A DNA stretch of 53,589 bases from Bacteroidales bacterium UBA5287 (GTDB lineage: Bacteria; Bacteroidota; Bacteroidia; Bacteroidales; Dysgonomonadaceae): positions 1-53,589 of the forward strand of contig DHSL01000059.1 of assembly GCA_002411345.1 (NCBI GenBank), written 5' to 3'. Under the pieces are notes generated by a model. That model searched no databases, was not told where the DNA came from, and was given only the letters and a program-made list of their open reading frames with translations. Both the position numbers and the translations under genes were made by a program. This document shows positions 42,927 through 52,658 of this stretch, piece by piece. Within the stretch, counting starts at the first letter, position 1. The number at the start of each line of letters is the position of its first letter.

Positions 42927-45134
42927 ATGAATGATCTCTTTAACAATAATAAACATGAGTTTTTTAATCTTTATAAAAAACTATATCTTTTCTTAAGAAC
43001 AACTTGGAATATAGAAAAGACAAATAAACTCAGACGTATTATCACTGATTCAATCAAACAGTCATTTGATGATGGTGATAAAAACGCACAGGAACAATTT
43101 ATATTATCACTGAAAACAGTGGTAATTATTATTGAAGAAATTGGATTGAAACAATCTTCAGTGGCGGCTACTCTTCTTTTTAATCCTGTTTACTTTAACT
43201 ATTATTCAGTTGAAAACACTAAAAAAGACTTTGGAGATGATGAGGCTTTAATTCTTGATGGATTACTGAGAGTCAACATGTTCAACGATAAGAAATCGGC
43301 TATCGAACAGGAAAACTACATGAAACTTATGCTCTCTACGGCTGAAGATGCGCGCGTTGTATTTATTATGATCGCTCAACATCTACAGAAAATGAGGAAT
43401 GCTAAGTCTATGGATAATGCAACACGACTGTCTCTTTCGGTTGAATCGACTTATTTATATGCTCCTCTATCACACCGATTGGGCTTATATACTGTTAAAT
43501 CGGAGCTTGAAGATCTATCTTTGAAATATACTGATCGAGATACTTATGATTATATTGCTTCAAAACTGAATCAGACAAAACGGTCACGTGATTCGTATAT
43601 TAATGAATTTGTAACTCCGCTAAAAGAAAGACTCGACAAAACGGGACTTAAATATGATATAAAAGGACGGACCAAATCGATACACTCCATAAACAATAAG
43701 CTTAAAAAGCAAAAGGTGGAGTTCGAGGATATCTATGACTTGTTTGCTATTCGTATCATTCTTGACTCTCCTTTGGATTTGGAAAAAACTCAGTGCTGGC
43801 AAGTGTATTCTATTGTAACTGATATGTACCAACCTAACCCAAAACGACTGAAGGATTGGTTGTCAATTCCAAAAAGTAACGGATATGAATCATTGCACAT
43901 CACGGTAATGGGACAGCATTCCAAATGGGTCGAAGTGCAAATTCGTACAAGACGAATGGATGAGATTGCGGAACGTGGATTGGCTGCACACTGGAAATAT
44001 AAAGGAATAAAAGAGGAAACTTCTCTGGATAGCTGGGTAAGTAACTTGCGTGAATCGCTGGAAAGTGACGACCTAAACTTACAGGAAGTGCTTGGTGATT
44101 TTAAACTTAATCTGTATAATGAAGAGATATTTGTATTTACTCCTAAAGGGGATTTGTTTAAACTGCCTAAAGGGGCTACGATTCTGGATTTCGCTTTTGC
44201 AATTCATTCAAAATTAGGGTCGACCTGCGTTTCGGGAAGAGTCAACGGAAAGAATGTTCCTATTAAATATGAACTGAAGAGTGGCGATCAAGTGGAGATT
44301 AACACTTCTGCACACCAATCTCCTAAACAGGATTGGCTTAACTTTGTGGTAACGTCAAAAGCAAAGACTAAAATTCGACAACTTCTGAAAGAGGAGGCGG
44401 GCAAACAGGTGGATATCGCCAAAGAAACGTTGTCCAGACGCATGAAAAACCGCAAAATAGATTTGGATGAAGCTACTCTTTCACAATTCATCAAAAAGCT
44501 TAGATATAAAACAGTTACGGATTTCTTCATTGATATAGCTACGGGTAAACTGGAGGTAAATTGGGTGATCGACCACTATATCGAATTTGAAAATAAGGAA
44601 AAGGAGTCTGAACATCGCGACTTTTCAATCGCTTCAAGTGCAGAAAACTTTGTTCTACAACCTACTGAAACTATTCAAAGCAGTGATGAACTTATTATTG
44701 ATCAAAACTTAACAGGTATAGATTATAAACTTGCTAAGTGTTGCAACCCTATTTTCGGAGACGAAATATTTGGTTTCGTATCTTCTCAAGGTATTAAAAT
44801 TCACCGAATCAATTGTCCTAACGCCGAAAATATGTTTTCAAGATTCGGATATCGAATTCTTAAAGCAAGGTGGTCGGGCAAAACTACGGGTTCATCAAGC
44901 TATACTATTGTGCTGCGCGTCATCGGAAATGATCAGATCAATATTGTGTCAAACCTTATCTCAATTATTTCAAAAGAGGATGGTATACAACTCAGAAACA
45001 TTAATATTGATTCAAATGATGGGCTTTTCCAAGGCAATATTTCGGTTATTCTTGCAAATACTTCAATGTTAGAACAGCTTATCAAAAAACTCCGTGCAGT
45101 TAAAGGTGTCAAATCTGTATCAAGATTGAATTGA
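42927..45134 (+). CDS. RelA/SpoT-family (p)ppGpp synthetase with degenerate hydrolase domain
   Basis: Long RSH protein, 735 residues from the ATG at 42927; an earlier in-frame ATG at 42846 lies in the divergent promoter region. The N-terminal HD region has lost its metal site: the usual LLHDVVEDT reads LLFNPVYFNYY (83-93), and the later D-R-L-H-N-M helix reads IAQHLQKM. The synthetase domain is intact: KGRTKSIHSINNKL, EDIYDLFAIRI, PKSNGYESLHITV and VEVQIRTRRMDEIAERGLAAHWKYK. It carries RLKD (307-310), the RXKD type seen in bifunctional enzymes. A TGS domain (about 398-460), helical region, Cys-Cys zinc-finger motif (KLAKCCNPIFGD) and ACT domain follow. It probably makes but does not degrade the alarmone. 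Confidence 0.92.
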   Translation: MNDLFNNNKHEFFNLYKKLYLFLRTTWNIEKTNKLRRIITDSIKQSFDDGDKNAQEQFILSLKTVVIIIEEIGLKQSSVAATLLFNPVYFNYYSVENTKKDFGDDEALILDGLLRVNMFNDKKSAIEQENYMKLMLSTAEDARVVFIMIAQHLQKMRNAKSMDNATRLSLSVESTYLYAPLSHRLGLYTVKSELEDLSLKYTDRDTYDYIASKLNQTKRSRDSYINEFVTPLKERLDKTGLKYDIKGRTKSIHSINNKLKKQKVEFEDIYDLFAIRIILDSPLDLEKTQCWQVYSIVTDMYQPNPKRLKDWLSIPKSNGYESLHITVMGQHSKWVEVQIRTRRMDEIAERGLAAHWKYKGIKEETSLDSWVSNLRESLESDDLNLQEVLGDFKLNLYNEEIFVFTPKGDLFKLPKGATILDFAFAIHSKLGSTCVSGRVNGKNVPIKYELKSGDQVEINTSAHQSPKQDWLNFVVTSKAKTKIRQLLKEEAGKQVDIAKETLSRRMKNRKIDLDEATLSQFIKKLRYKTVTDFFIDIATGKLEVNWVIDHYIEFENKEKESEHRDFSIASSAENFVLQPTETIQSSDELIIDQNLTGIDYKLAKCCNPIFGDEIFGFVSSQGIKIHRINCPNAENMFSRFGYRILKARWSGKTTGSSSYTIVLRVIGNDQINIVSNLISIISKEDGIQLRNINIDSNDGLFQGNISVILANTSMLEQLIKKLRAVKGVKSVSRLN

Positions 45135-45150
45135 GGATATTTAATCTCTC

Positions 45151-45181
45151 TTTCATTTTTTAAAGAAAATATGTACCTTAG
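45151..45181 (+). promoter_or_regulatory. Possible promoter of ispE
   Basis: TTTC (45151-45154), 19 nt and TACCTTAG (45174-45181) each differ by one base from the Bacteroidota consensus. The earliest ATG of the ispE frame (45171) overlaps this box, which supports the start at 45198. Confidence 0.4.
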
Positions 45182-45197
45182 CGGAAAATACGTGCAT

Positions 45198-46013
45198 ATG
45201 ATTTGCTTTCCAAATGCTAAGATAAATCTTGGTCTCAACATAGTTTCTAAACGACCTGACGGATATCACAATCTGGAGACGGTTTTTTATCCTATTGACC
45301 TGAAGGATGCATTGGAAATTACACCTTGTAGCATGGATCAGCCTTATCGATTCCATCAACTTGGAATTCCAATTTCAGGTGATCCGGATAAAAATTTGGT
45401 TATAAAAGCATATAACTTATTTGCTGAACTTATAAATATTCCTCCTATCGAAATTCGTTTATTAAAAACAATACCCTTCGGTGCTGGTCTTGGTGGTGGG
45501 TCTTCGGATGCTGCATTTATGCTGAGTCTGCTTAACAAGACTTTTTCATCTGATTTTTCTATTGATGAACTTGCTGCTATGGCTACAAAAATCGGAGCGG
45601 ATTGCCCATTCTTTTTATATAATAAACCGGCATTCGCAACTGGAATTGGTGATGAACTTGAAATCATAGAACTTGATCTGGATTCTTATTATTTTGTGTT
45701 GGTTAAACCTGACTTTAGCGTTCCAACAAAAGATGCGTATTCAATGATTACTCCAAGCAAACCTGATATATCGCTGAAAGAGATAGTTAAAAGACCAATA
45801 TCGGAATGGAAAACTTTGATGAAGAACGACTTCGAAATACCTGTTTTCAAGAAGTATCCGGAAATCCAAAAGATCAAACAGCAATTATATGATTATGGGG
45901 CTTTATATACTTCTATGTCGGGCTCGGGATCCTCAGTATATGCATTTTTTAAAGATCCTGTTAAAGTCTCATTTCCAAATAATTATTTTGTTTGGACAAA
46001 CATGGAGTTGTAA
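45198..46013 (+). CDS. ispE: 4-diphosphocytidyl-2-C-methyl-D-erythritol kinase
   Basis: GHMP kinase of 271 residues in the methylerythritol phosphate route to isoprenoids. It phosphorylates the 2-hydroxyl of CDP-methylerythritol. The start MICFPNAKINLGLNIVSKR is the usual N-terminus; an ATG nine codons earlier lies in the promoter-like box. The ATP-binding glycine loop is PFGAGLGGGSSDAAFML and the third GHMP motif is YTSMSGSGSSVYAFF. It lies 63 bp after the RelA-family gene. Confidence 0.95.
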   Translation: MICFPNAKINLGLNIVSKRPDGYHNLETVFYPIDLKDALEITPCSMDQPYRFHQLGIPISGDPDKNLVIKAYNLFAELINIPPIEIRLLKTIPFGAGLGGGSSDAAFMLSLLNKTFSSDFSIDELAAMATKIGADCPFFLYNKPAFATGIGDELEIIELDLDSYYFVLVKPDFSVPTKDAYSMITPSKPDISLKEIVKRPISEWKTLMKNDFEIPVFKKYPEIQKIKQQLYDYGALYTSMSGSGSSVYAFFKDPVKVSFPNNYFVWTNMEL

Positions 46014-46065
46014 TAAATAATGTGCAAAATAAACATATATAAACAGTAATTTAAGTACACATGTC

Positions 46066-48612
46066 ATGAAGTTGAATATAAAATTGATTAGCATTCTCTT
46101 GGGATTTGGTTTTTTGATATCATCAGCTGTTGCTCAACAAAACGTTATGCCACAAAGCGTATCAACTACAAATCCAATTATTGTTAACAAACCAATTATC
46201 ATGGATAGCGTTGGGCTGAATGATAAAAAGTTCTCGAACTTAAACTTGTTGGAGTCTTACATCGCTTTCCCTAAACATAATAAATTCACTCAATCAATTA
46301 CACCGGATAATGGCTTTTTCCGATTGACTAAGCCTGCAAATGGTTTTACAATTCAATTATTGTCCTTTTTTATTTCTGCTGATCAATTTAGTAATGCAAA
46401 ACTAAAAGTTACATCACCTAATCTTCTGGAAGTGTATGTTGATGGCGAAAAAAAGGCTACAAAGTCTGAAACACAGGATAGTTTAAGCTCAGCAAAAGGT
46501 GTTGATGCTGCATTATCAGGTAATCTGCGGAATACTCGAGTAATAATCAAAATACTATCTTCTGCTGATGACAAAATAGCTCCTGCTTTGAAAATCGAAT
46601 TGATGTCCGACAAAGGAACAGATAAGGTTAATTATTCTTTTCATAATAATGAACAACGAAGGATGTCTATCGTTGATGTGCTTGATGGAAAACGTGTAAA
46701 TTCTTCGTCAATATCTCCTGGTGGAACATTTATCTTACTTAGTTTTACCGAAACTTTACCAGGTGGTGAAAGGAAAAATTATACGGAAGTATTTGACGTT
46801 AAAAGAAGACGTACAGTATTATCAGAATCGACTAATAGAGATCAGTTGAGCTGGATGCCTAAATCTGATTTATTATACTATGTAACAGATAATGAAGAGG
46901 GTAGAACTATTTTAACACTTGATCCACTAAAAATGGAGACCAAAATTCTTGCATCTAAACTCCCAAAAGAGAATTTCTATTTTTCACCTGATGAAAAATC
47001 AATATTTTACACTTCGAAAGAAAGTTTGAATGTTAAGAACCCGAATGGATTGAAACGATTGTTATCTCCTGAAGACCGACAACCTAATTATAGAGATCGC
47101 TGGTTTATTTATCAATACATTTTTGATTCAGGCCTTGCTCAACAACTTACTTTTGGTAGAAACTCTACTTTCATAAATGATGTTTCAAACGATGGTGAAA
47201 ACGTCCTATTTTCAACTTCTAATGAAGATTATTCTGAAAGACCTTTCAAAAAAACATCACTTTTCTTATTGCATCTTCCTACAATGAAAATAGATACATT
47301 GTTCAAGGACGAAACTTATGCATATTTTGGTCAGTTCTCACCTGATGGTAAAAAAGTTCTTATCGCTGGGGCTCCTGAAGCATTCAATGGAATAGGATTG
47401 AATATCAAAGAAGGACAAATCGCTAACAGCTATGATGTGCAATCATTTATAATGGATATTAATACCAAAAAAGTAGATCCTGTCACAAAATATTTCAACC
47501 CATCAATCGACTCACAATCATGGAACGATTTTGATACAAACATTTATTACCAGGTACAAGAACGAGATAGAGAAAATGTATATCGTTATTCTCCAAGTTC
47601 AAAGAAATTTATAAAACTTCCACTTAAAGAAGATGTGATTCGTAATTTTTCTGTTGCTAATAATTCATCATGGGCGACATATACGGGCGTAAGCATTTCC
47701 AATTCAAATCGAACATATTTGCTAGATCTTAAGAATATGGAATCAATATTAATAGCAGATCCATACGCTGATCGACTGAACTCCTTTACTTTAGGTGAAG
47801 TCAAGGATTGGAGTTTTGTAAGTCAATTTGGAGATACAATCGATGGAAGATATTATCTCCCACCCAATTTCGATCCTACTAAGAAATATCCGCTTATCGT
47901 ATATTATTACGGGGGTACAAGCCCCACGCAACGTATTTTCGAAAGCACTTATCCATTACATGTTTACGCAGCTCAGGATTTTGTGGTCTATACTTTACAA
48001 CCCAGTGGAACAACTGGTTATGGACAGGAGTTTTCAGCTCGTCATGTGAATGCATGGGGAATACAAACTGCTGAAGAAATTGTTGAAGGAACTAAAAAGT
48101 TCGTCAATGAACATAGTTTTATTGATAGTACTAAAATCGGAAACATAGGTGCTTCTTACGGTGGTTTTATGACTCAATATTTGATTGCTTATACAGATTT
48201 ATTTAAAGCTGCAGTTTCTCATGCTGGCATAAGTAACATTGCAAGTTATTGGGGTGAAGGTTATTGGGGATACACATATAGTGCAGGTGCAAGTGCCGGC
48301 AGTTATCCATGGAATAATCCTGAATTGTATATTAAACAAAGTCCTCTATTTAATGCTGACAAAATCAAAACCCCTCTTTTACTATTGCATGGAACAGCGG
48401 ATACGAACGTACCAATCGGAGAAAGCATTCAAATGTATACTGCATTAAAACTACTTGGTAAACCAGTAGAATTTATACAAGTTGAAGGTGAAAACCATGC
48501 AATCTACGATTATAAAAAACGTATTGAATGGAATAATGCCATTTATTCATGGTTTACAAAATGGTTGAAAAATGAATCGGGTTGGTGGAATTCAATGTAC
48601 CCCGATAAATAA
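46066..48612 (+). CDS. Secreted S9-family serine peptidase (prolyl-oligopeptidase type)
   Basis: Protein of 848 residues with a signal peptide (ending SSAVAQQN). The middle part (about 200-600) looks like the beta-propeller that limits access to small peptides, with repeated phrases such as YFSPDEKSIFYTS and YFGQFSPDGKKVLIAG. The C-terminal alpha/beta-hydrolase domain has the catalytic Ser697 in GASYGGFMTQ, Asp779 in HGTADTNVP and His811 in EGENHAIY. This is a dipeptidyl- or acylaminoacyl-peptidase-like enzyme of the periplasm; exact cleavage preference is not clear. The N-terminal 200 residues are extra and without a recognised domain. It lies 52 bp after ispE. Confidence 0.9.
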   Translation: MKLNIKLISILLGFGFLISSAVAQQNVMPQSVSTTNPIIVNKPIIMDSVGLNDKKFSNLNLLESYIAFPKHNKFTQSITPDNGFFRLTKPANGFTIQLLSFFISADQFSNAKLKVTSPNLLEVYVDGEKKATKSETQDSLSSAKGVDAALSGNLRNTRVIIKILSSADDKIAPALKIELMSDKGTDKVNYSFHNNEQRRMSIVDVLDGKRVNSSSISPGGTFILLSFTETLPGGERKNYTEVFDVKRRRTVLSESTNRDQLSWMPKSDLLYYVTDNEEGRTILTLDPLKMETKILASKLPKENFYFSPDEKSIFYTSKESLNVKNPNGLKRLLSPEDRQPNYRDRWFIYQYIFDSGLAQQLTFGRNSTFINDVSNDGENVLFSTSNEDYSERPFKKTSLFLLHLPTMKIDTLFKDETYAYFGQFSPDGKKVLIAGAPEAFNGIGLNIKEGQIANSYDVQSFIMDINTKKVDPVTKYFNPSIDSQSWNDFDTNIYYQVQERDRENVYRYSPSSKKFIKLPLKEDVIRNFSVANNSSWATYTGVSISNSNRTYLLDLKNMESILIADPYADRLNSFTLGEVKDWSFVSQFGDTIDGRYYLPPNFDPTKKYPLIVYYYGGTSPTQRIFESTYPLHVYAAQDFVVYTLQPSGTTGYGQEFSARHVNAWGIQTAEEIVEGTKKFVNEHSFIDSTKIGNIGASYGGFMTQYLIAYTDLFKAAVSHAGISNIASYWGEGYWGYTYSAGASAGSYPWNNPELYIKQSPLFNADKIKTPLLLLHGTADTNVPIGESIQMYTALKLLGKPVEFIQVEGENHAIYDYKKRIEWNNAIYSWFTKWLKNESGWWNSMYPDK

Positions 48613-48639
48613 TTGTATGATAGCTTATTAATTTAAAAT

Positions 48640-49431
48640 ATGACACAAATAATAGATAAAATATATATTGAGGTTTGCAACATTGCAAAACAGACTGGTA
48701 GTTTTCTGAAAGAAGAGCAGTCAAAATTATCAAGATCAAATGTGGAGTTAAAAGGTACACGGAACTTCGTAACTTACATCGACAAAGAGGCTGAAATACA
48801 AATTGTTAAATGCTTAACACCTTTGATTCCTGAAGCAGGTTTCCTGACAGAAGAAGATACAATTGAAAATGAGAGTAAAGAGTTCACATGGATCATTGAC
48901 CCATTGGATGGCACTACAAATTATATTCATGGAGACAATCCATATGGTGTTAGTATAGCTTTAATGAAAGAAAACAAAATTGTGTTAGGTGTAGTTTATG
49001 ACCCCTTGACAAAAGAATTGTTTTCAGCATTCGATGGTGAAAATGGTGAAGCTCGATTGAACGGTCAAATCATATCGGTTAGCTCTCATAAAACATTAAA
49101 GAATGCATACTTATCATTTGGCATACCATATCAAATAGATGTCAAAGCTGAAGAAATATTTCAAAATGCATACAAACTCTTTCGCTCTAGCAGTTTTAGA
49201 ATCAAAGGCTCTGCCGCACTTGAAATTTGCTATGTAGCATGCGGTAGATTTGACGGTTATTTTCATTCAGGACTTTCTCCATGGGATGTCGCTGCATCAA
49301 GTTATATTTTACAACGGGCTGGAGGTATCTGTACTGATTATTGTGGCCTGGATAACTATATTTTCGGAAAAGAAATGGTCGCTTCCAACCCATCTATTTA
49401 TTCTGAAATCATGCAACAAATAATAAAATAA
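48640..49431 (+). CDS. Inositol-monophosphatase-family phosphatase
   Basis: Cytosolic enzyme of 263 residues. It has the metal-binding motifs of the magnesium-dependent, lithium-sensitive family: FLTEEDT (Glu), WIIDPLDGTTNYIHG (Asp-Asp with the activating Thr) and SPWDVAASSYILQRAGG near the end. Bacterial members act on inositol-1-phosphate, 3'-phosphoadenosine 5'-phosphate or sugar phosphates, and the choice cannot be made from the motifs. The next gene begins directly after its stop codon without a gap, so translation is coupled with the ZIP transporter. Confidence 0.9.
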   Translation: MTQIIDKIYIEVCNIAKQTGSFLKEEQSKLSRSNVELKGTRNFVTYIDKEAEIQIVKCLTPLIPEAGFLTEEDTIENESKEFTWIIDPLDGTTNYIHGDNPYGVSIALMKENKIVLGVVYDPLTKELFSAFDGENGEARLNGQIISVSSHKTLKNAYLSFGIPYQIDVKAEEIFQNAYKLFRSSSFRIKGSAALEICYVACGRFDGYFHSGLSPWDVAASSYILQRAGGICTDYCGLDNYIFGKEMVASNPSIYSEIMQQIIK

Positions 49432-50238
49432 ATGGATCAACATATAATTTTAATAGCATTTTTGTTGACCTTATTTGCAGGACTTTCAACTGGTATCGGC
49501 GGATTGTTAGCATTATTAGCTAAACATACTAATACTAATTTTTTGAGTCTTTCTCTTGGATTATCTGCAGGTGTAATGCTTTATGTTTCATTTATGGAAA
49601 TGATGCCCATAGCTCTGAGTTCTTTATCTGATGGTTATGGAGAAAAACAAGGAACTTTATACATGATTATTTCTTTTTTTGGAGGAATGTTGCTTATTAC
49701 GTTAATAGATTTTCTTGTTCCAAAATCATCAAATCCACATGAAATTCATAGTGTGGAAGAAATGAATCAAACTACAACAATTAATAAAAGACTTCAACAC
49801 ACAGGATTCATTACAGCATTATCAATTGCTATTCATAATTTTCCCGAAGGTATTGCTACATTTATGTCTTCACTCGGTTCTATGGATGTAGCAATTCCAA
49901 TTGCAGCAGCCATCGCAATTCATAATATTCCTGAAGGAATTGCAGTTGCAGTACCTATTTATCACGCTACAAACAGTAGACAAAAAGCATTATGGCTTTC
50001 ATTATTATCGGGATTAGCAGAGCCAATTGGTGCTCTTGTTGCATATCTTTTTTTAATGTCTTTTTGGACACCAATTACACACGGAATTATAATGGCTGCC
50101 GTTGCAGGAATCATGGTCTTTATTTCATTAGATGAATTATTACCTAGCGCAGAAAAGTATGGTAAGCATCATTTGTCTATTATAGGCGTCGTTTCTGGAA
50201 TGGCGATTATGGCTTTAAGCCTCTATCTTTTCGTTTAA
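49432..50238 (+). CDS. zupT: ZIP-family divalent metal transporter
   Basis: Membrane protein of 268 residues with about eight helices. It takes up zinc and possibly iron, manganese or cobalt. The two metal-binding helices carry IHNFPEGIATF and IHNIPEGIAVAVPIY, which are the ZupT signatures. There is a hydrophilic, His-containing loop between helices 3 and 4 (HEIHSVEEM). It starts at the base after the phosphatase stop codon. No zinc-regulator gene is adjacent. Confidence 0.93.
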   Translation: MDQHIILIAFLLTLFAGLSTGIGGLLALLAKHTNTNFLSLSLGLSAGVMLYVSFMEMMPIALSSLSDGYGEKQGTLYMIISFFGGMLLITLIDFLVPKSSNPHEIHSVEEMNQTTTINKRLQHTGFITALSIAIHNFPEGIATFMSSLGSMDVAIPIAAAIAIHNIPEGIAVAVPIYHATNSRQKALWLSLLSGLAEPIGALVAYLFLMSFWTPITHGIIMAAVAGIMVFISLDELLPSAEKYGKHHLSIIGVVSGMAIMALSLYLFV

Positions 50239-50311
50239 ATTATTCCTAATATAAAAAATAAATAACTAACTTTACCAAGTATTATAATTACCTACATAAT
50301 TTTCCAACAAT

Positions 50312-50872
50312 ATGACAACAGATCTCAAACAAATAGGAGAACGCATTAAAGGCTTGCGAGATGCACTTGATTTATCTCCTGAGGAAATGGCACAAAAGCT
50401 GGAAGTAGAAGTTGAAAACTATCTACTATATGAAGATGGGGAAAAGGATGTATCTGTATCTTTTCTACAACGCATTGAAAGAGAATTCAATATAGATATT
50501 TCGACAATAATGTTTGGAACAGAACCTCGAATGAACTCCTACTTCATTACCAGAAAAGATAAAGGAGTCTCCGTTGAAAGAGTTTCAGCATATAAATATC
50601 AATCACTTACAGCTGGTTTCAGTAATAATGTTGCTGAAATTTTTATTGTAACAGTTGAACCAAAACCGATGGATGAAGATTTTTATAGAAACATCCATCC
50701 AGGTCAAGAATTCAACTTTGTACTAGAGGGTAGTTTAATGTTGAATATGAATGGAAAAAATATCGTCCTTAATCAAGGTGATAGTATTTATTTCGATTCT
50801 ACTCTTCCTCATGGTATGAAATCATTACACAATAAACCGGTAAAGTTCCTTGCTGTAATACTTTACCCGTAA
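50312..50872 (+). CDS. XRE-family regulator with cupin sensor domain
   Basis: Protein of 186 residues. An HTH_3 domain lies at about 5-65 (IGERIKGLRDALDLSPEEMAQKLEV). A short linker leads to a cupin domain at about 110-186 (HPGQEFNFVLEGSLMLNMNG, then GDSIYFDSTLPHGMKS), which would bind a small ligand or metal. Proteins of this build usually control the neighbouring metabolic gene. The acyl-CoA synthetase gene begins 52 bp downstream and is the likely target, with a fatty or aromatic acid or its CoA ester as a plausible signal. The weak upstream box TAACTTTA (50267-50274) may be its -7 element. Confidence 0.88.
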   Translation: MTTDLKQIGERIKGLRDALDLSPEEMAQKLEVEVENYLLYEDGEKDVSVSFLQRIEREFNIDISTIMFGTEPRMNSYFITRKDKGVSVERVSAYKYQSLTAGFSNNVAEIFIVTVEPKPMDEDFYRNIHPGQEFNFVLEGSLMLNMNGKNIVLNQGDSIYFDSTLPHGMKSLHNKPVKFLAVILYP

Positions 50873-50924
50873 TGAGTAAAAAAAATACGTATATATTAAA
50901 AAAAAAGATAGTCAAAGGTTTATC

Positions 50925-52601
50925 ATGTTAGAAAAATTTGTCAAACAAACCGAGTTCACTTCTCAACAAGATTTCATTGAAAACTACAAAATTGATGTTC
51001 CGGAAAACTTTAATTTTGCATATGATATAGTTGATGAATGGGCTACAAAAAATCCCGAGAAAAGAGCACTTATTTGGACAAACGACAAAGGGGACGAAAA
51101 AGAGCTAAACTTTGCAGAATTAAAAGAATTATCCGATAAAACTGCTTCCTTTTTTCAATCACAGGGAATAGGAAAAGGTGATATGGTTATGCTTATTTTA
51201 AAGCGTAACATTGAATTTTGGTATTCAATTATAGCTTTACATAAAATTGGAGCTATTGCAATTCCTGCAACACATTTACTCACTGATAAAGATATTGTTT
51301 ACAGAGCAAATGCTGCAAGTATAAAAGCAATTGTTGCGTCTAATGACGAGAACCTCATTGAGCATATAGATAAATCTATGGATAGGTCTCCTTCCATAGA
51401 TTTAAGAATAATAACTAGCGATCCAGTTCCTAGCGGATGGATTAGCTTTTGGGATGGAATTAATAATGCAGCACCATTTGTAAAACCGGAACATGTAAAT
51501 ACAAATGATGACATCATGATTCTCTATTTTACTTCTGGGACAACTGGGCAACCTAAAATGGTTATTCACGATTTCAAATATCCTCTTGGACATATTACTA
51601 CTGCAAAATATTGGCATAATTTAAACGAAAACAGTATTCATTTGACTGTAGCAGATACTGGATGGGCTAAAGCAGTTTGGGGAAAACTATATGGTCAATG
51701 GATTGTTGGTGCCACTATTTTCGTTTACGATTTTGAAGGTCGTTTTATTCCTGAAAATATGCTCGAAATGTTGTCTAAGTATAAGGTTACTTCATTTTGT
51801 GCACCACCTACCATTTATAGATTTCTGATACTTGAAGATCTAAATAAGTATGATCTTTCTACCTTAGAATATTGTACGACTGCTGGTGAAGCACTTAACC
51901 CTTCAGTTTTTGAATCATTTTATGAAAAGACTGGTATTAAAATGAAAGAAGCTTTTGGACAAACTGAGACTTCCCCAACTATTATAACTTTCCCATGGAT
52001 TGAACCAAAACCTGGTTCAATGGGTGTGCCTAATCCTCTGTATAAAATGGATTTACTTGCACACGATGGACGATCAGCTGAAGATGGTGAACAAGGAGAG
52101 ATTGTGTTCTGCACAGATGAAGGACGTCCTTTAAGCCTATTTATGGGATATTATCGTGATGAAGAATTAACTGAATCTGTTTATTCAAACAATGTTTATC
52201 ATACAGGTGATTTAGCTTGGCGCGATGAAGATGGGTATTATTGGTTCGTAGGACGAACAGATGATGTAATAAAAAGTTCGGGATACAGAATCGGACCATT
52301 TGAAGTCGAAAGTGCAGTAATGACTCATCCTGCTGTCGTTGAATGTGCTGTCACTGGAGTTCCTGATGAAATCAGAGGACAAGTTATTAAAGCCACAATT
52401 GTACTAAGTGCAGATTATAAAGATAAAGCTGGCGATGATCTTGCAAAAGAAATTCAAAATCATGTGAAAAATGTTACAGCACCGTATAAATACCCGCGTG
52501 TTATTGAATTTGTAGATGAACTCCCTAAAACTATTAGCGGTAAAATAAGACGTGTGGAAATACGTAAAGGAGGTAATGAGAACAATCTAACAATGGAATA
52601 A
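50925..52601 (+). CDS. AMP-forming acyl-CoA synthetase (medium-chain type)
   Basis: Adenylate-forming enzyme of 558 residues. It activates a carboxylic acid with ATP and joins it to CoA. Motifs in order are YFTSGTTGQPKMVIHD (P-loop-like), EAFGQTETSPT, the hinge YHTGDLAWRDEDGYYWFVGRTDDVIKSSGYRIGP and the catalytic lysine in LPKTISGKIRRVEIR. It is shorter than acetyl-CoA synthetase (about 650) and closer to medium-chain or branched/aromatic acid ligases. It sits between its probable XRE-cupin regulator and fabD, which suggests use of exogenous or recycled acids. Confidence 0.92.
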   Translation: MLEKFVKQTEFTSQQDFIENYKIDVPENFNFAYDIVDEWATKNPEKRALIWTNDKGDEKELNFAELKELSDKTASFFQSQGIGKGDMVMLILKRNIEFWYSIIALHKIGAIAIPATHLLTDKDIVYRANAASIKAIVASNDENLIEHIDKSMDRSPSIDLRIITSDPVPSGWISFWDGINNAAPFVKPEHVNTNDDIMILYFTSGTTGQPKMVIHDFKYPLGHITTAKYWHNLNENSIHLTVADTGWAKAVWGKLYGQWIVGATIFVYDFEGRFIPENMLEMLSKYKVTSFCAPPTIYRFLILEDLNKYDLSTLEYCTTAGEALNPSVFESFYEKTGIKMKEAFGQTETSPTIITFPWIEPKPGSMGVPNPLYKMDLLAHDGRSAEDGEQGEIVFCTDEGRPLSLFMGYYRDEELTESVYSNNVYHTGDLAWRDEDGYYWFVGRTDDVIKSSGYRIGPFEVESAVMTHPAVVECAVTGVPDEIRGQVIKATIVLSADYKDKAGDDLAKEIQNHVKNVTAPYKYPRVIEFVDELPKTISGKIRRVEIRKGGNENNLTME

Positions 52602-52658
52602 TCTCAAATAGTTTTTTTAAAGTGACTTTAAGATAATAATTATTAATTAAATGTTTAT

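Noticed and set aside
52613..52633. TTAAAGTGACTTTAA palindrome as terminator of the acyl-CoA synthetase gene
   Set aside because: The loop would be a single base, so no stable hairpin forms with a proper terminator shape.
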